Origin: Planctomycetaceae bacterium
GTDB taxonomy: Bacteria > Planctomycetota > Planctomycetia > Pirellulales > UBA1268
DNA: 10,755 nt
Reading direction: 5' to 3'
NCBI GenBank assembly: GCA_902629495.1
Contig: CACORA010000045.1
Location: forward strand, 1 to 10,755
The notes under the pieces were generated by a model that saw nothing but the letters and a program-made list of their open reading frames with translations, was not told the origin of the DNA and made no database searches. The position numbers and the translations under genes were made by a program. Positions 1-7,333 of the stretch are shown here, piece after piece; the first letter of the stretch is position 1; each line of letters starts with the position of its first letter.

Positions 1-1
1 T

Positions 2-1393
2 ATGTCACCGGGGACCCTTGAGAATTTTGAAATCGGAATGCGATTACAATTGGATGGGATTGGGGCATCACTCAAAGCAGAAGATGGTTTTACGACGGTC
101 GCTGAACTTGTTCCAGGTGGTGCCGCCGATAAAGATGGTCGCCTCAAGAGAAAAGATCGGATTGTCGGTGTTGGTCAGGGTGAAGAAGGAGAGATCGTTG
201 ACGCTGTTGACATGAATCTCAACGAGGTTGTCAAGCTCATACGTGGGAAGCGAGGCACCGTCGTTCGACTCAAAGTAATACCTGTGGGTGAGACGGCTCC
301 GAAAATCTATGACATTGTTCGAGCAAAGATAGAGCTCAAAGATGCCGAAGCTCGTGGGGAAGTTATTGAGCAGGGACAGAAGTCTGACGGTTCACCATAT
401 AAAATCGGTGTTATCAATCTTCCGAGTTTCTATATGGATATGGCTGGTGCCCGCCAGGGGCAGGCTGAATACAAGAGCAGCACGCGTGATTGCCGTCGGT
501 TGCTAGAAGAGTTTAGGAACAAACAGGTTGATTGTGTCGTACTTGACTTAAGAAATAATGGAGGAGGTTCTTTACCAGAATCCATATCCCTCACAGGTTT
601 GTTTATTGATACTGGCCCAGTCGTGCAGGTAAAAGATGCTGATAAGCGCGTGCAGCCTTATGATGACGTTGAGTCTGGAGTTGCGTGGGATGGGCCTCTT
701 GTCGTGCTTGTAAATAAGTTCAGCGCAAGTGCTAGTGAGATTGTTGCTGGCGCAATTCAGGACTACAAAAGAGGTCTGGTTGTCGGTGATGAGTCAACTC
801 ATGGCAAAGGGACGGTGCAAAGTCTGCTTGACTTGGGCCGCCAGCTCTTTCAGAGATTGCCTAATGCTCCGTCACTTGGTGCTATCAAAATCACAATGCA
901 ACAATTCTATCGACCTGGAGGATTGAGTACGCAGCTTGAGGGAGTAAAGAGTGATATTGAATTGCCAAGTATTACAACTCATCTCCCAGTCGGCGAATCT
1001 GATCTGGAACATGCTATTGCGTTTGATAAGGTTCCCCCGGCCGATTTTCAATCATCTGGGCGTGTGAATGAAGATATGTTGGACGCACTCAAAGAGCGGT
1101 CAGCAGTTCGTGTTGCTGCTGACGAAGAGTTTGCAAAAGTTGCTCAAGATATCGCGCAATATAAAAAGCGAAAGGAAGAAAAAGAAATCTCACTTGTTGA
1201 GTCAGATTTCGAGAAGCAATGGAATGACGGAAAAGCAGCTGAGGATAAAGAAAAAGAAAAAGAAGAGGAATCAGGACCAGGGCGACGGCCTGTTGTCAAA
1301 CGAGATTTTTACTTCAATGAAGCAATGAATGTGACGATTGACTACCTCAAGGCACTTGCGGAGGGAACAGCAAGCTTGCCTCGCGCGGCCTGA
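2..1393 (+). CDS. prc: Tail-specific (C-terminal processing) protease, Prc/Tsp type, 5'-partial
   Basis: A periplasmic serine protease of family S41A that degrades or trims proteins from their C-terminal tails. The window opens inside the gene, so the signal peptide and N-terminal domain are missing; the ATG at base 2 is an internal methionine of the family's conserved YxSPxxxExF stretch. Visible residues, counted from that ATG: a PDZ domain at about 12-95 with the GIGA and GDRIVGVGQ-like segments; the S41 core at about 133-325; SASASE with the likely nucleophile Ser243; Asp254; and the general base Lys269 in GKGTVQ. These match E. coli Tsp Ser430, Asp441 and Lys455, with one extra residue before the lysine. 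Residues 340-463 form the lysine/glutamate-rich C-terminal region typical of Prc (DUF3340-like). The gene converges on the minus-strand operon with a 20-bp gap. I see no clear terminator there. Family assignment is secure; substrates are unknown. Confidence 0.93.
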   Translation: MSPGTLENFEIGMRLQLDGIGASLKAEDGFTTVAELVPGGAADKDGRLKRKDRIVGVGQGEEGEIVDAVDMNLNEVVKLIRGKRGTVVRLKVIPVGETAPKIYDIVRAKIELKDAEARGEVIEQGQKSDGSPYKIGVINLPSFYMDMAGARQGQAEYKSSTRDCRRLLEEFRNKQVDCVVLDLRNNGGGSLPESISLTGLFIDTGPVVQVKDADKRVQPYDDVESGVAWDGPLVVLVNKFSASASEIVAGAIQDYKRGLVVGDESTHGKGTVQSLLDLGRQLFQRLPNAPSLGAIKITMQQFYRPGGLSTQLEGVKSDIELPSITTHLPVGESDLEHAIAFDKVPPADFQSSGRVNEDMLDALKERSAVRVAADEEFAKVAQDIAQYKKRKEEKEISLVESDFEKQWNDGKAAEDKEKEKEEESGPGRRPVVKRDFYFNEAMNVTIDYLKALAEGTASLPRAA

Positions 1394-1413
1394 TTGTGCG
1401 GTCTGTCTAGTCT

Positions 1414-2307
1414 TTACTGACGTTCGTCGCGTGACGTCTCTCTCCGATTAGAGAATCTTTCGCTCTGTATGATTTCATGGATCGTTTGGAGTGAATCAGG
1501 GTGAGAAAGTGTGAGGGAAAAGTCTCTAAATAATTGAGAAGCATCGACCCGCTTGTTTGCGCCGCGAGATCGTGGAGCTGTCAGATCCCATGACGGTGGA
1601 TCAATACCCATTGAGGACGTGATTTGCTCATACCATTCACGGCGTTTTATGGGATTTCCATCAGAGACGACATAGAGAGATGCAGGGTTGTTCGCATCAG
1701 CCGTAGCACAAATCACAGTGGCAGCATCATCAACGTGAATAAGGTTAAGCCAGCTTTCGGGATCAACAGCCAAAGGAATGCCGGCTTTTAGGTTCGCTAT
1801 GCTCGGTACGCGATCAGGTCCGTACAGACCAGCGAATCGAAGAGAGACGCCAGGTCCAAGTCGGTGTTTCTTAAGGAGTGCTTCAGCTTCAACCAGAACA
1901 TGTCCAGCAGATCGGGAAGGATCTGTTGGTGTCATTTCGTTTACTTCTGCACCGCCTTTGTCTCCCCAGACACCGGTTGAACTGCAAAAGATGGTTTGGG
2001 GAGTACCTGGAACTGCTTCAAGAACATTGGATAGGCCGCGCACGTGTATATCATGGTGGGTTGATCGGCCTGATCGATCAAATCCAACAGACCATAAAAG
2101 TGTCTTAACATTCGGAAGTTCGTTGAGAGAGTGTGGGTTTGTGATATCCGCAAGAAGTGGCTTGATGCCTCTCGCCGCAAGCTTTGCAGCGCGGTCTTGA
2201 GTGCGAGTTACAGCATAGACGATTGATCCGCTTTCAAGCCAATTCCTTGCGACCCGGAGTCCAAGATAACCACATCCAAGTATCAGGCGTTGAGGAGGGG
2301 GATGCAT
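1414..2307 (-). CDS. Atypical extended-SDR NAD(P)-binding epimerase-like protein
   Basis: A 297-residue Rossmann-fold protein of the NAD-dependent epimerase/dehydratase superfamily, closest in layout to YeeZ/atypical-SDR proteins. Visible: the nucleotide-binding GCGYLG at 11-16 right after the first strand; the acidic ADITN turn at 53-57; SSTGVWG at 109-115, which carries the usual active-site serine position; RFAGLYGP at 157-164; and LNLIHVDDAA at 187-196. The expected catalytic YxxxK after the serine is not seen: the matching stretch reads SAGHVLVEAE (133-142), with no Tyr or Lys. It may therefore be a sugar-nucleotide-binding protein or a reductase with a different mechanism. It is the last gene of the operon, 18 bp after ruvX. 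AAGGA lies almost against the ATG, so the ribosome site is poorly spaced and coupling to ruvX is likely. Substrate unknown. Confidence 0.85.
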   Translation of the reverse strand: MHPPPQRLILGCGYLGLRVARNWLESGSIVYAVTRTQDRAAKLAARGIKPLLADITNPHSLNELPNVKTLLWSVGFDRSGRSTHHDIHVRGLSNVLEAVPGTPQTIFCSSTGVWGDKGGAEVNEMTPTDPSRSAGHVLVEAEALLKKHRLGPGVSLRFAGLYGPDRVPSIANLKAGIPLAVDPESWLNLIHVDDAATVICATADANNPASLYVVSDGNPIKRREWYEQITSSMGIDPPSWDLTAPRSRGANKRVDASQLFRDFSLTLSHPDSLQTIHEIIQSERFSNRRETSRDERQ

Positions 2308-2325
2308 TTCCTTAATCCAGATCTC

Positions 2326-2805
2326 TTAATCATCTAATGAAAGGCCTTGTGATTTGGCATGGCCTGTTTTTTGTGATTCGATCCACGAGTCAAGGATAAC
2401 CTGGGCTGCGACCGCATCGAATCTCTTTTTTTTCTTCCCCCGCGTAAGCCCTGATCCGGCTAAAAGTCCCGTTGCTTCACGAGAAGAGTATCGTTCGTCC
2501 TGAAAAACAAACGGAAGTCCACTCATTTCGCCAAGCCAATGTGCAAAACGCTCAACCTCAGCCGACATTCGACTATCTGAGCCATCTGAGTGGATTGGTA
2601 AACCAATGACAAATCCAACAAGAGATTCAGCAGTGATGAGAGTTTGAAAAAAAAGGCCATCGGCTTCCTTGTCACCAGTGGTCTCATGGACGACCAGAGG
2701 GCTCGCCAGAATTCTATGTTCATCGCAGACTGCAATGCCGATACGACGCCTGCCGTAATCAACACCAGCTAATCGTCCAGGGGGGAATTGTGCCTGAGCC
2801 ATCAT
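2326..2805 (-). CDS. ruvX: RuvX/YqgF family nuclease (pre-16S rRNA processing, Holliday-junction-resolvase-like)
   Basis: A 159-residue RNase H-fold protein of the YqgF/RuvX family. In other bacteria the family matures the 5' end of 16S rRNA and has also been proposed to resolve Holliday junctions. All four family motifs are present: GVDYGRRRIGIA (14-25) with metal-binding Asp16, GLPIHSDGS (68-76), QDERYSSREA (102-111), and the late Asp130 in DAVAAQVIL. Length is slightly above the usual 135-150, with a short polar C-terminal tail. The start is the first of two adjacent ATGs. It shares ATGA with the stop of the upstream hydrolase, and the Shine-Dalgarno is poor, so translation is probably coupled. 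Two 8-nt homopolymers lie in the gene (A8 coding for lysines near 124-127, T8 near 51-53) but do not break the frame. Confidence 0.94.
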   Translation of the reverse strand: MMAQAQFPPGRLAGVDYGRRRIGIAVCDEHRILASPLVVHETTGDKEADGLFFQTLITAESLVGFVIGLPIHSDGSDSRMSAEVERFAHWLGEMSGLPFVFQDERYSSREATGLLAGSGLTRGKKKKRFDAVAAQVILDSWIESQKTGHAKSQGLSLDD

Positions 2806-3779
2806 TGTGGTCCATGCCTATCTTCTTTTTTTTGATCAGGAAACTGGCCTGTCAGTAGAAACGCAGTGACAGCATCTTGAACCGTTGGGCTTTGCATCAT
2901 GTCATTATGCCGTACCGGCACAATTATGGTTGCGGTTGATCCTGAAAGACGAGTCTCGGCAACTCGAACAACACTATCATCATCACCGTCCAGAAGAGCA
3001 CTAAATCCATGGCTGTCATTTTTCCCACCAGCAACGATACCAAAGGAGCACGGTGGTGCCGGAAGTGATGCAGACACGTTATCCCAGTCAATTAAGAGGT
3101 CCTTTGCTGCTCCTTGCGAGAAAGTCTTTAGTATCCAGATTTTTGAGGCTTTCTTTGCAAGGTCTGAACCCTGGTTCGGAGGCCCAAGCATCACAACACG
3201 ACAAAGTTTTTCCAGACTCTCATCACTTGCTTGCGACAACCAACTGCGAATAACAAGATTCCCCAGACTGTGACCAACAAAGCTGATATGGGTGGAGCCA
3301 CTTAGACCAGAGACAACATTGGCTAAAGCTTGACCGTGTTCCGAGATATGGGCTTTTGTGCTCGCGTAGCCGAACGAAAGAATTGAAGAGCGAAGACTGT
3401 CTCTCAAATGATTGACGAGTGGTTCCATTGATTGCCGTCCTCTGCCAAGTCCATGCAGTACAATGACTGTTGAGCCAGATACCTGTACGTTTTTGTTTGT
3501 CTTCATTAGATCCACAAAAGCCTCATGGCATTCGTCAGCATCACCCGAGCAAAGGGTATTTTCTTTGGGATCCAGAACACGATAGTTCTCTGTGCCAGGT
3601 TGACGTTGGAGTCGCCAGCCATGTTGAATAGCTTCATCAGACCAACGAAGTGAATCTGCCGAGGAACGGAGGCTTTTCAGCCAAGAAGTAGTATTGAAGA
3701 GTTTGTTCTCATCAGCTGGCAGGACTCCTTGGAATTGAGCAACCAGCAATGTTGCGATAATTACAAGTATTCGTCCCAT
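2802..3779 (-). CDS. Exported lipase/esterase-like alpha/beta hydrolase
   Basis: A 325-residue alpha/beta-hydrolase of the class 2 lipase/PGAP1-like type. Residues 1-22 look like a Sec signal peptide (Arg3, then a hydrophobic run, then PAD), so the protein is probably periplasmic or secreted. HGLGRG at 109-114 is the oxyanion-hole region. GHSLGN at 169-174 gives nucleophile Ser171. The acidic cluster DGDDDSVV (264-271) supplies the acid. His291 in VRHNDMM is the likely catalytic histidine. GPPNQGS at 199-205 is also typical of these lipases. The pair Cys77/Cys84 could form a disulfide after export. The start codon lies within the last codons of the guanylyltransferase gene (19-bp overlap) and has a strong AAGGAG 5 nt upstream, which supports this start. 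The stop overlaps ruvX. The substrate cannot be read from sequence; an acyl ester or amide in the envelope is possible. Confidence 0.85.
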   Translation of the reverse strand: MGRILVIIATLLVAQFQGVLPADENKLFNTTSWLKSLRSSADSLRWSDEAIQHGWRLQRQPGTENYRVLDPKENTLCSGDADECHEAFVDLMKTNKNVQVSGSTVIVLHGLGRGRQSMEPLVNHLRDSLRSSILSFGYASTKAHISEHGQALANVVSGLSGSTHISFVGHSLGNLVIRSWLSQASDESLEKLCRVVMLGPPNQGSDLAKKASKIWILKTFSQGAAKDLLIDWDNVSASLPAPPCSFGIVAGGKNDSHGFSALLDGDDDSVVRVAETRLSGSTATIIVPVRHNDMMQSPTVQDAVTAFLLTGQFPDQKKEDRHGPQ

Positions 3780-4852
3780 CCTCGCTCCTTGATCTCTTCA
3801 ACAACCTTTCGAATGGCCTCTTCATGGGTGCGGTTGGCGATAAGCGTCGCATCGGGCGTATGCACAATAAGCATATCACTAACCCCCATCGTGACGACCA
3901 GATGCTGGCTGTCGGACTGAATGATAGAATTCATCGACGTGATTCCAAGATGTTTTCCTACGACGGTGTTGCCATGTGCGTCTACACCACGCTGTCGAGC
4001 AACTGCAGACCAGCCCCCGAGATCGTCCCAAGAAAACGAAGCTTGTATGACGCTGACATCTTTTGCTTTCTCCAGAACGGCGTAATCGATAGAAATACCT
4101 TTGATGGCAGAAAACTCTTCTGCAAAAACAGCGTCTCGCTGAGGTGTGTCCCAGGCAGCAACGATCGATCGAAGGCGAGCGAGACAGTCAGGCTGGTGTT
4201 CTGCAAGCAAGTCTATGATTGTTCGCGCTTTCCACACAAAGATACCAGCATTCCAGAGGTAGCCACCGGACTCAAGGTACTCTTGGGCTACGCTTGCTGC
4301 AGGCTTTTCCTTAAAGCTCTTAACGCGGTAAACGGATGTGGCTGCATCAGGAAGGTCGTCAAATGTTAATGGTTCTCCAGTTTCAATATAGCCAAAGCTT
4401 TCAGCCGGGTAGGTAGGAGAAACCCCAAAGGTTACAAGTCGTTTTGGATTTTTATCAACGACGCTAGCGGCTAGTTCGATTGCTTTACAGAAATCACGGG
4501 AAGGAGAAATGACATGATCCGAGGGCATGACAGCCATTGTGGCATCTGAATCATTCCGATCGACCAGCAATGCTGCTAAACCGATACACGGAGCAGTATC
4601 TCTTTTGCAGGGTTCACCAACAACATTATCTGTTGGTATATAGTCCAATTGTTGTTTTACTGCATCGACAAGTTTCGCTGATGTGACGACCATGACATGA
4701 CTATGAGGCAGAAGGCCATCGAGACGCTGTGCAGTGTTTTCCAGAAGGGTTGATGTCCCGGAAAGTGATAGGAGTTGTTTTGGGAGAGCCGTTCTGCTGG
4801 CCGGCCAAAAGCGTGTTCCCGAACCACCAGCCATAATGATTGCATGCAACAT
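3761..4852 (-). CDS. manC: Mannose-1-phosphate guanylyltransferase (GDP-mannose pyrophosphorylase)
   Basis: A cytosolic nucleotidyltransferase making GDP-mannose from mannose-1-phosphate and GTP. The product feeds mannosylation and GDP-fucose or other deoxysugar routes. At 363 residues it is the short form, without the C-terminal phosphomannose isomerase domain of long ManC/AlgA proteins. Motifs in order: the signature GGSGTRFWPASR at 9-20 followed by PKQ; the RDTAPCIGLAAL segment 84-95; PSDHVI 110-115; FGYIETG 153-159; VKSFKEKP 177-184 with the mannose-1-P-binding lysine region; GYLWNAGIFVW 197-207; SIDYAVLEKA 254-263; and SWDDLGGW 274-281. It lies 21 bp after the HexNAc pyrophosphorylase gene; its Shine-Dalgarno is weak (AAGAAAG). 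Its last codons carry the ribosome site of the next gene. Gene symbol follows the bacterial enzyme; function is well supported. Confidence 0.93.
   Translation of the reverse strand: MLHAIIMAGGSGTRFWPASRTALPKQLLSLSGTSTLLENTAQRLDGLLPHSHVMVVTSAKLVDAVKQQLDYIPTDNVVGEPCKRDTAPCIGLAALLVDRNDSDATMAVMPSDHVISPSRDFCKAIELAASVVDKNPKRLVTFGVSPTYPAESFGYIETGEPLTFDDLPDAATSVYRVKSFKEKPAASVAQEYLESGGYLWNAGIFVWKARTIIDLLAEHQPDCLARLRSIVAAWDTPQRDAVFAEEFSAIKGISIDYAVLEKAKDVSVIQASFSWDDLGGWSAVARQRGVDAHGNTVVGKHLGITSMNSIIQSDSQHLVVTMGVSDMLIVHTPDATLIANRTHEEAIRKVVEEIKERGWDEYL
3785..3790 (-). promoter_or_regulatory. Shine-Dalgarno of the hydrolase inside the manC coding end
   Basis: AAGGAG on the minus strand, five bases before the hydrolase ATG (3779) and within the final codons (IKERG) of manC. 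It supports the overlapping start and suggests translation without full dependence on coupling. Confidence 0.7.
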
Positions 4853-4873
4853 TATCTTTCTTAAATCCTTTGT

Positions 4874-6340
4874 CTAAGAGGAGCCAATGACAGTTGGAGT
4901 CACAATTGTGCTTCCGGATTGAATAAAACGAGAGATGTCGTCTGCATCAATAATTGAATGTGCAGCAAGCTCAACATCAATGTTCTCTGCTATTTGAACG
5001 CCAGCACTTCTTAGCATTTCACGAGCATGAGACACCATGGCAAATCGTACATGTTCTGCCGTGTCACTTGATGCTCCGGCCGTATTCTTGAGCGGGGCGA
5101 AGCCTTGCTTTGCATCAATTTCAACCGCAGTTACTGTTCCTGCATGTGGCATGAGATCAAAAAGAAACCGCTCGAATTTATAGGCATTTGGTTTCTTGGG
5201 ACTGACGAGGGCCCCCTCGGAGTCAATGAAAGGGACAGACTTGTGGGCCATGTGAAGCGGGAGTGTGTTGTCTTGTTGTGCCATTCGCTCAAGAAATTTT
5301 CTTTGGAAGGCATGCACGGCGATGCTCCCTGCGTGGAAAACAAGACGCCCATTTGGAAGACGCATTGAGGCAATGTCTTCTGGAAGGTCACTGTATTCAA
5401 CTACTCTCGTGATACCCTGTGACTCGACAACAACTCCAACACGGTCAGAGGGATGAACCTTCTGGATGACTTGTGGAGTGAAACAAGACTCAGTTAGGAC
5501 ATGATAACCAAGGAACTCACTATCGAAAGGGATGGCGAGAGGATTGTCCACTTGAAAAGAGACAATGTGCTCAACACCTTGTTTCGAAAACCAATCAAGA
5601 CCGTCTGTCTCGGAGATACTTCCAAGCAATCCACCGTGTCCATCTGGAGCCATTGCCAATTGCCCCATATCGCTAAGAAGCAATGTGCCTTCACGTTCGT
5701 GAAGAGCCGGCAGGTCCTTTTGGCAAAAGAAAAAAACTTTGTTCGATGGAAGGCCAAAAAAATGGTTTTCTTGGAAGTATTGTTTGGTGGCTTCGTCAGT
5801 GGCAGAACTCGTCATAATTGCTAATGGCAGTGATGTGCCGTAACGATTGGTGATAGCAATTATTTTTCCGCAGAGAATCTCGAAGAGGCTTGCCTGAGAG
5901 ACAGGGCCGATCTTGAATAAACCCTTTGGTCCGTTGAACCCCAGCCTTGACCCTTGTCCTCCTGCGACTAGGATGGCACCAACTTTCCCGGAGCGTACGA
6001 CAGCGTCCCCCTGTTGGATGGCCTCTGCTGGTGGGATGTGGTTTGTTGGGTCCCGCAATCGAAGACAGGCGGGTGTTTCTGCAGTGGCTAAATCAAACGT
6101 GTTGTTGTGTGGTGCCTGTGGAGTAACGCACTGAGCATGTGGGTTATTTTGTTTTCCTAAAATGCGTTGTCGCATTTCAGCAAGAAGAGAGAAATCAATT
6201 TTTCTCAGTTGTGATATGAAACGATCTTTTTGTCTCTCATCAAGGACTGAAAAGTGATCCAGGATATGGCCCTGTCCTGTGTCTAGAAGGTGATCTGCGA
6301 TCGTTTTTGGTAAACGATTAGGAAATAGGTTATGAGTCAT
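4874..6340 (-). CDS. UAP-type UDP-N-acetylhexosamine pyrophosphorylase (eukaryote-like UDPGP family)
   Basis: A 488-residue nucleotidyltransferase of the UDPGP family, more like eukaryotic UAP1 than bacterial GlmU. Expected reaction: UTP plus N-acetylglucosamine- (or galactosamine-) 1-phosphate gives the UDP-sugar. Motifs, numbered from the ATG at 6340: VAGGQGSRLGFNGPKG 125-140 (UTP-binding signature), IMTSSATDEATKQYF 175-189, FFFCQKDLPAL 203-213, MAPDGHGGLL 230-239, FQVDNPL 262-268, VVEYSDLP 313-320, FHAGSIAVH 335-343, YKFERFLFD 387-395 and APLKN 415-419. There is no left-handed beta-helix acetyltransferase domain. The ATG at 6340 is chosen because it shares ATGA with the stop of the small upstream ORF. 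A longer frame from GTG at 6421 would add 27 non-homologous residues lying over that ORF. Acceptance of HexNAc over hexose is inferred from UAP likeness. Confidence 0.9.
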   Translation of the reverse strand: MTHNLFPNRLPKTIADHLLDTGQGHILDHFSVLDERQKDRFISQLRKIDFSLLAEMRQRILGKQNNPHAQCVTPQAPHNNTFDLATAETPACLRLRDPTNHIPPAEAIQQGDAVVRSGKVGAILVAGGQGSRLGFNGPKGLFKIGPVSQASLFEILCGKIIAITNRYGTSLPLAIMTSSATDEATKQYFQENHFFGLPSNKVFFFCQKDLPALHEREGTLLLSDMGQLAMAPDGHGGLLGSISETDGLDWFSKQGVEHIVSFQVDNPLAIPFDSEFLGYHVLTESCFTPQVIQKVHPSDRVGVVVESQGITRVVEYSDLPEDIASMRLPNGRLVFHAGSIAVHAFQRKFLERMAQQDNTLPLHMAHKSVPFIDSEGALVSPKKPNAYKFERFLFDLMPHAGTVTAVEIDAKQGFAPLKNTAGASSDTAEHVRFAMVSHAREMLRSAGVQIAENIDVELAAHSIIDADDISRFIQSGSTIVTPTVIGSS

Positions 6341-6444
6341 CCTCGTACCCACAGCCAAAAGAGAAGGCAAAGCATTGGAAATCCAATAAAAATAATGCCA
6401 TATGTGAAAACAGTTGTCCACAAATGTTCAGGCCAACGCGCCAT
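6337..6444 (-). CDS. Small single-helix membrane protein, 35 residues, unknown
   Basis: I do not recognise this ORF. It encodes 35 residues, MARWPEHLW then a hydrophobic stretch at about 10-33 with no charged residue, ending VRG. It is tryptophan-rich (positions 4, 9, 30, 32), with arginines at both ends of the predicted helix. Start: the ATG at 6444 sits 10 bp after the stop of the membrane-protein gene; an in-frame stop lies eight codons further upstream. Its TGA shares ATGA with the ATG of the UAP gene, the same junction type used twice elsewhere in this operon. No good Shine-Dalgarno is visible, so reinitiation after the upstream gene is likely. Such placement is hard to explain as chance, but 35 codons is short and conservation cannot be tested here. 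It may partner the preceding membrane protein. Confidence 0.62.
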   Translation of the reverse strand: MARWPEHLWTTVFTYGIIFIGFPMLCLLFWLWVRG

Positions 6445-6454
6445 GGTATGTGAA

Positions 6455-7333
6455 TCACGAATCCGTCACGATGGACTGTGATGTTTCCTTTACAAGTAAC
6501 TGGATTGGGATTTCAAATGGTTCGTCAGTAGGTTCATCGAGTCGGCATTCAATTCGAACGCCCCATGGCAGGACCTCCGTCGCTGAGACAATTGCCTCAA
6601 CCTCATCGTAGTCTGTTTCTACTTCAACAGTAGGAATTGATGGGAATGGTGGACAGAAACCAATGTGCCCAGAAGCACTGCGGACGCCCGATGGAACGGA
6701 TAAGAACAACTGCCCCCGAATGCACTCTAAGCCATCTGAGTCTGAGTATCGCTGCTGTCGTTGGAGTACGTGTTCATCCTGAGTGAGAGCAAAAAATGTT
6801 GGCTGAGAAAGATTTAGATTTTCAGGCAAGGTTGGTGTGTTAGTTATTTCAGATGACAGTTGTTGGCCAGAACTCCTTGTGGATGGTGAAATTTTGAACC
6901 AAGGCATCAGAAATGGCTGAGCGATCAACAACAGAGAAAACGCGAGAGAGAGGAGAGCTACTGCAGTTGTGCCAGGTTGGGCCATTGGTAGCGGAAGTGC
7001 TACCGCTACTGTTGCGATCAGAAAACCGAAACGAACAGTGAAATGATAGCGACCAGCAGTATGGTACTTTGCCAAATCGCCCACAGCCACGAGCAGCCCC
7101 CCTACGGAAGAGACAATGATGAGCAACATACTATTTGGCGATGCTGTGGCACTGCCGAACAGTCGGCTCATTAGCAGAATGCCACCACAGGCTATCGATA
7201 AATACCCAACGGCAGTCGCCGCGACTGTTAGAAGAAGTCGCTCAAGCGAAGAACCACCCAAAATGGAAGGATGGTCTAGACTGACATCAGAGGATGCATG
7301 CAACACGGCGATGCGGGGCAAGCCCAGGTTCAT
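6455..7333 (-). CDS. Unrecognised four-helix membrane protein with C-terminal soluble domain
   Basis: I cannot assign a family. From the ATG at 7333 it has 292 residues. A short polar N-terminus (1-30) is followed by four probable transmembrane helices at about 33-57, 69-87, 98-118 and 122-146. A polar linker (150-180) leads to a C-terminal soluble domain (about 180-283), with a charged segment ([13 protein letters not shown], 189-201), a [18 protein letters not shown] run (222-239) and [14 protein letters not shown] (252-265), which looks like a beta-rich fold. The start shares ATGA with the metK stop and has GGAG 4 nt upstream. A longer frame from 7396 would overlap metK by 67 bp and has no such support. 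Position suggests co-translation with metK. A role in envelope or polysaccharide assembly is only a guess from neighbours. Confidence 0.8.
   Translation of the reverse strand: MNLGLPRIAVLHASSDVSLDHPSILGGSSLERLLLTVAATAVGYLSIACGGILLMSRLFGSATASPNSMLLIIVSSVGGLLVAVGDLAKYHTAGRYHFTVRFGFLIATVAVALPLPMAQPGTTAVALLSLAFSLLLIAQPFLMPWFKISPSTRSSGQQLSSEITNTPTLPENLNLSQPTFFALTQDEHVLQRQQRYSDSDGLECIRGQLFLSVPSGVRSASGHIGFCPPFPSIPTVEVETDYDEVEAIVSATEVLPWGVRIECRLDEPTDEPFEIPIQLLVKETSQSIVTDS

Noticed and set aside
1419..1438. GACGT/ACGTC inverted repeat near the convergent gene ends
   Set aside because: Five pairs with a 10-base loop and no T-run on either strand; it lies inside the SDR coding end, so it is not a convincing terminator.
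1778..2200. 140-codon + strand open frame
   Set aside because: Antisense to the SDR gene, arginine/serine/proline-rich composition typical of shadow frames, no motif seen.
2425..2432. A8 run resembling the dnaX slippery heptamer in ruvX
   Set aside because: The normal frame gives a full-length RuvX with the late catalytic Asp after the run, and I see no stimulatory hairpin or ribosome site that stands out.
2826..2833. A8 slippery-like run near the hydrolase stop, considered as programmed frameshift into ruvX
   Set aside because: The -1 frame, which is the ruvX frame, meets TAG within three codons of the run, so no fusion would result.
2899..3273. 124-codon + strand open frame
   Set aside because: Antisense to the hydrolase core, including the region around its catalytic Ser171; no protein features of its own.
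3824..4369. 181-codon + strand open frame
   Set aside because: It lies wholly antisense to manC, whose motifs are unmistakable. The translated product has no recognisable domain and looks like a shadow frame.
6341..6421. 27-residue N-terminal extension of UAP from GTG 6421
   Set aside because: It does not resemble UAP N-termini, has no good ribosome site, and coincides with the better-supported small ORF ending in ATGA.
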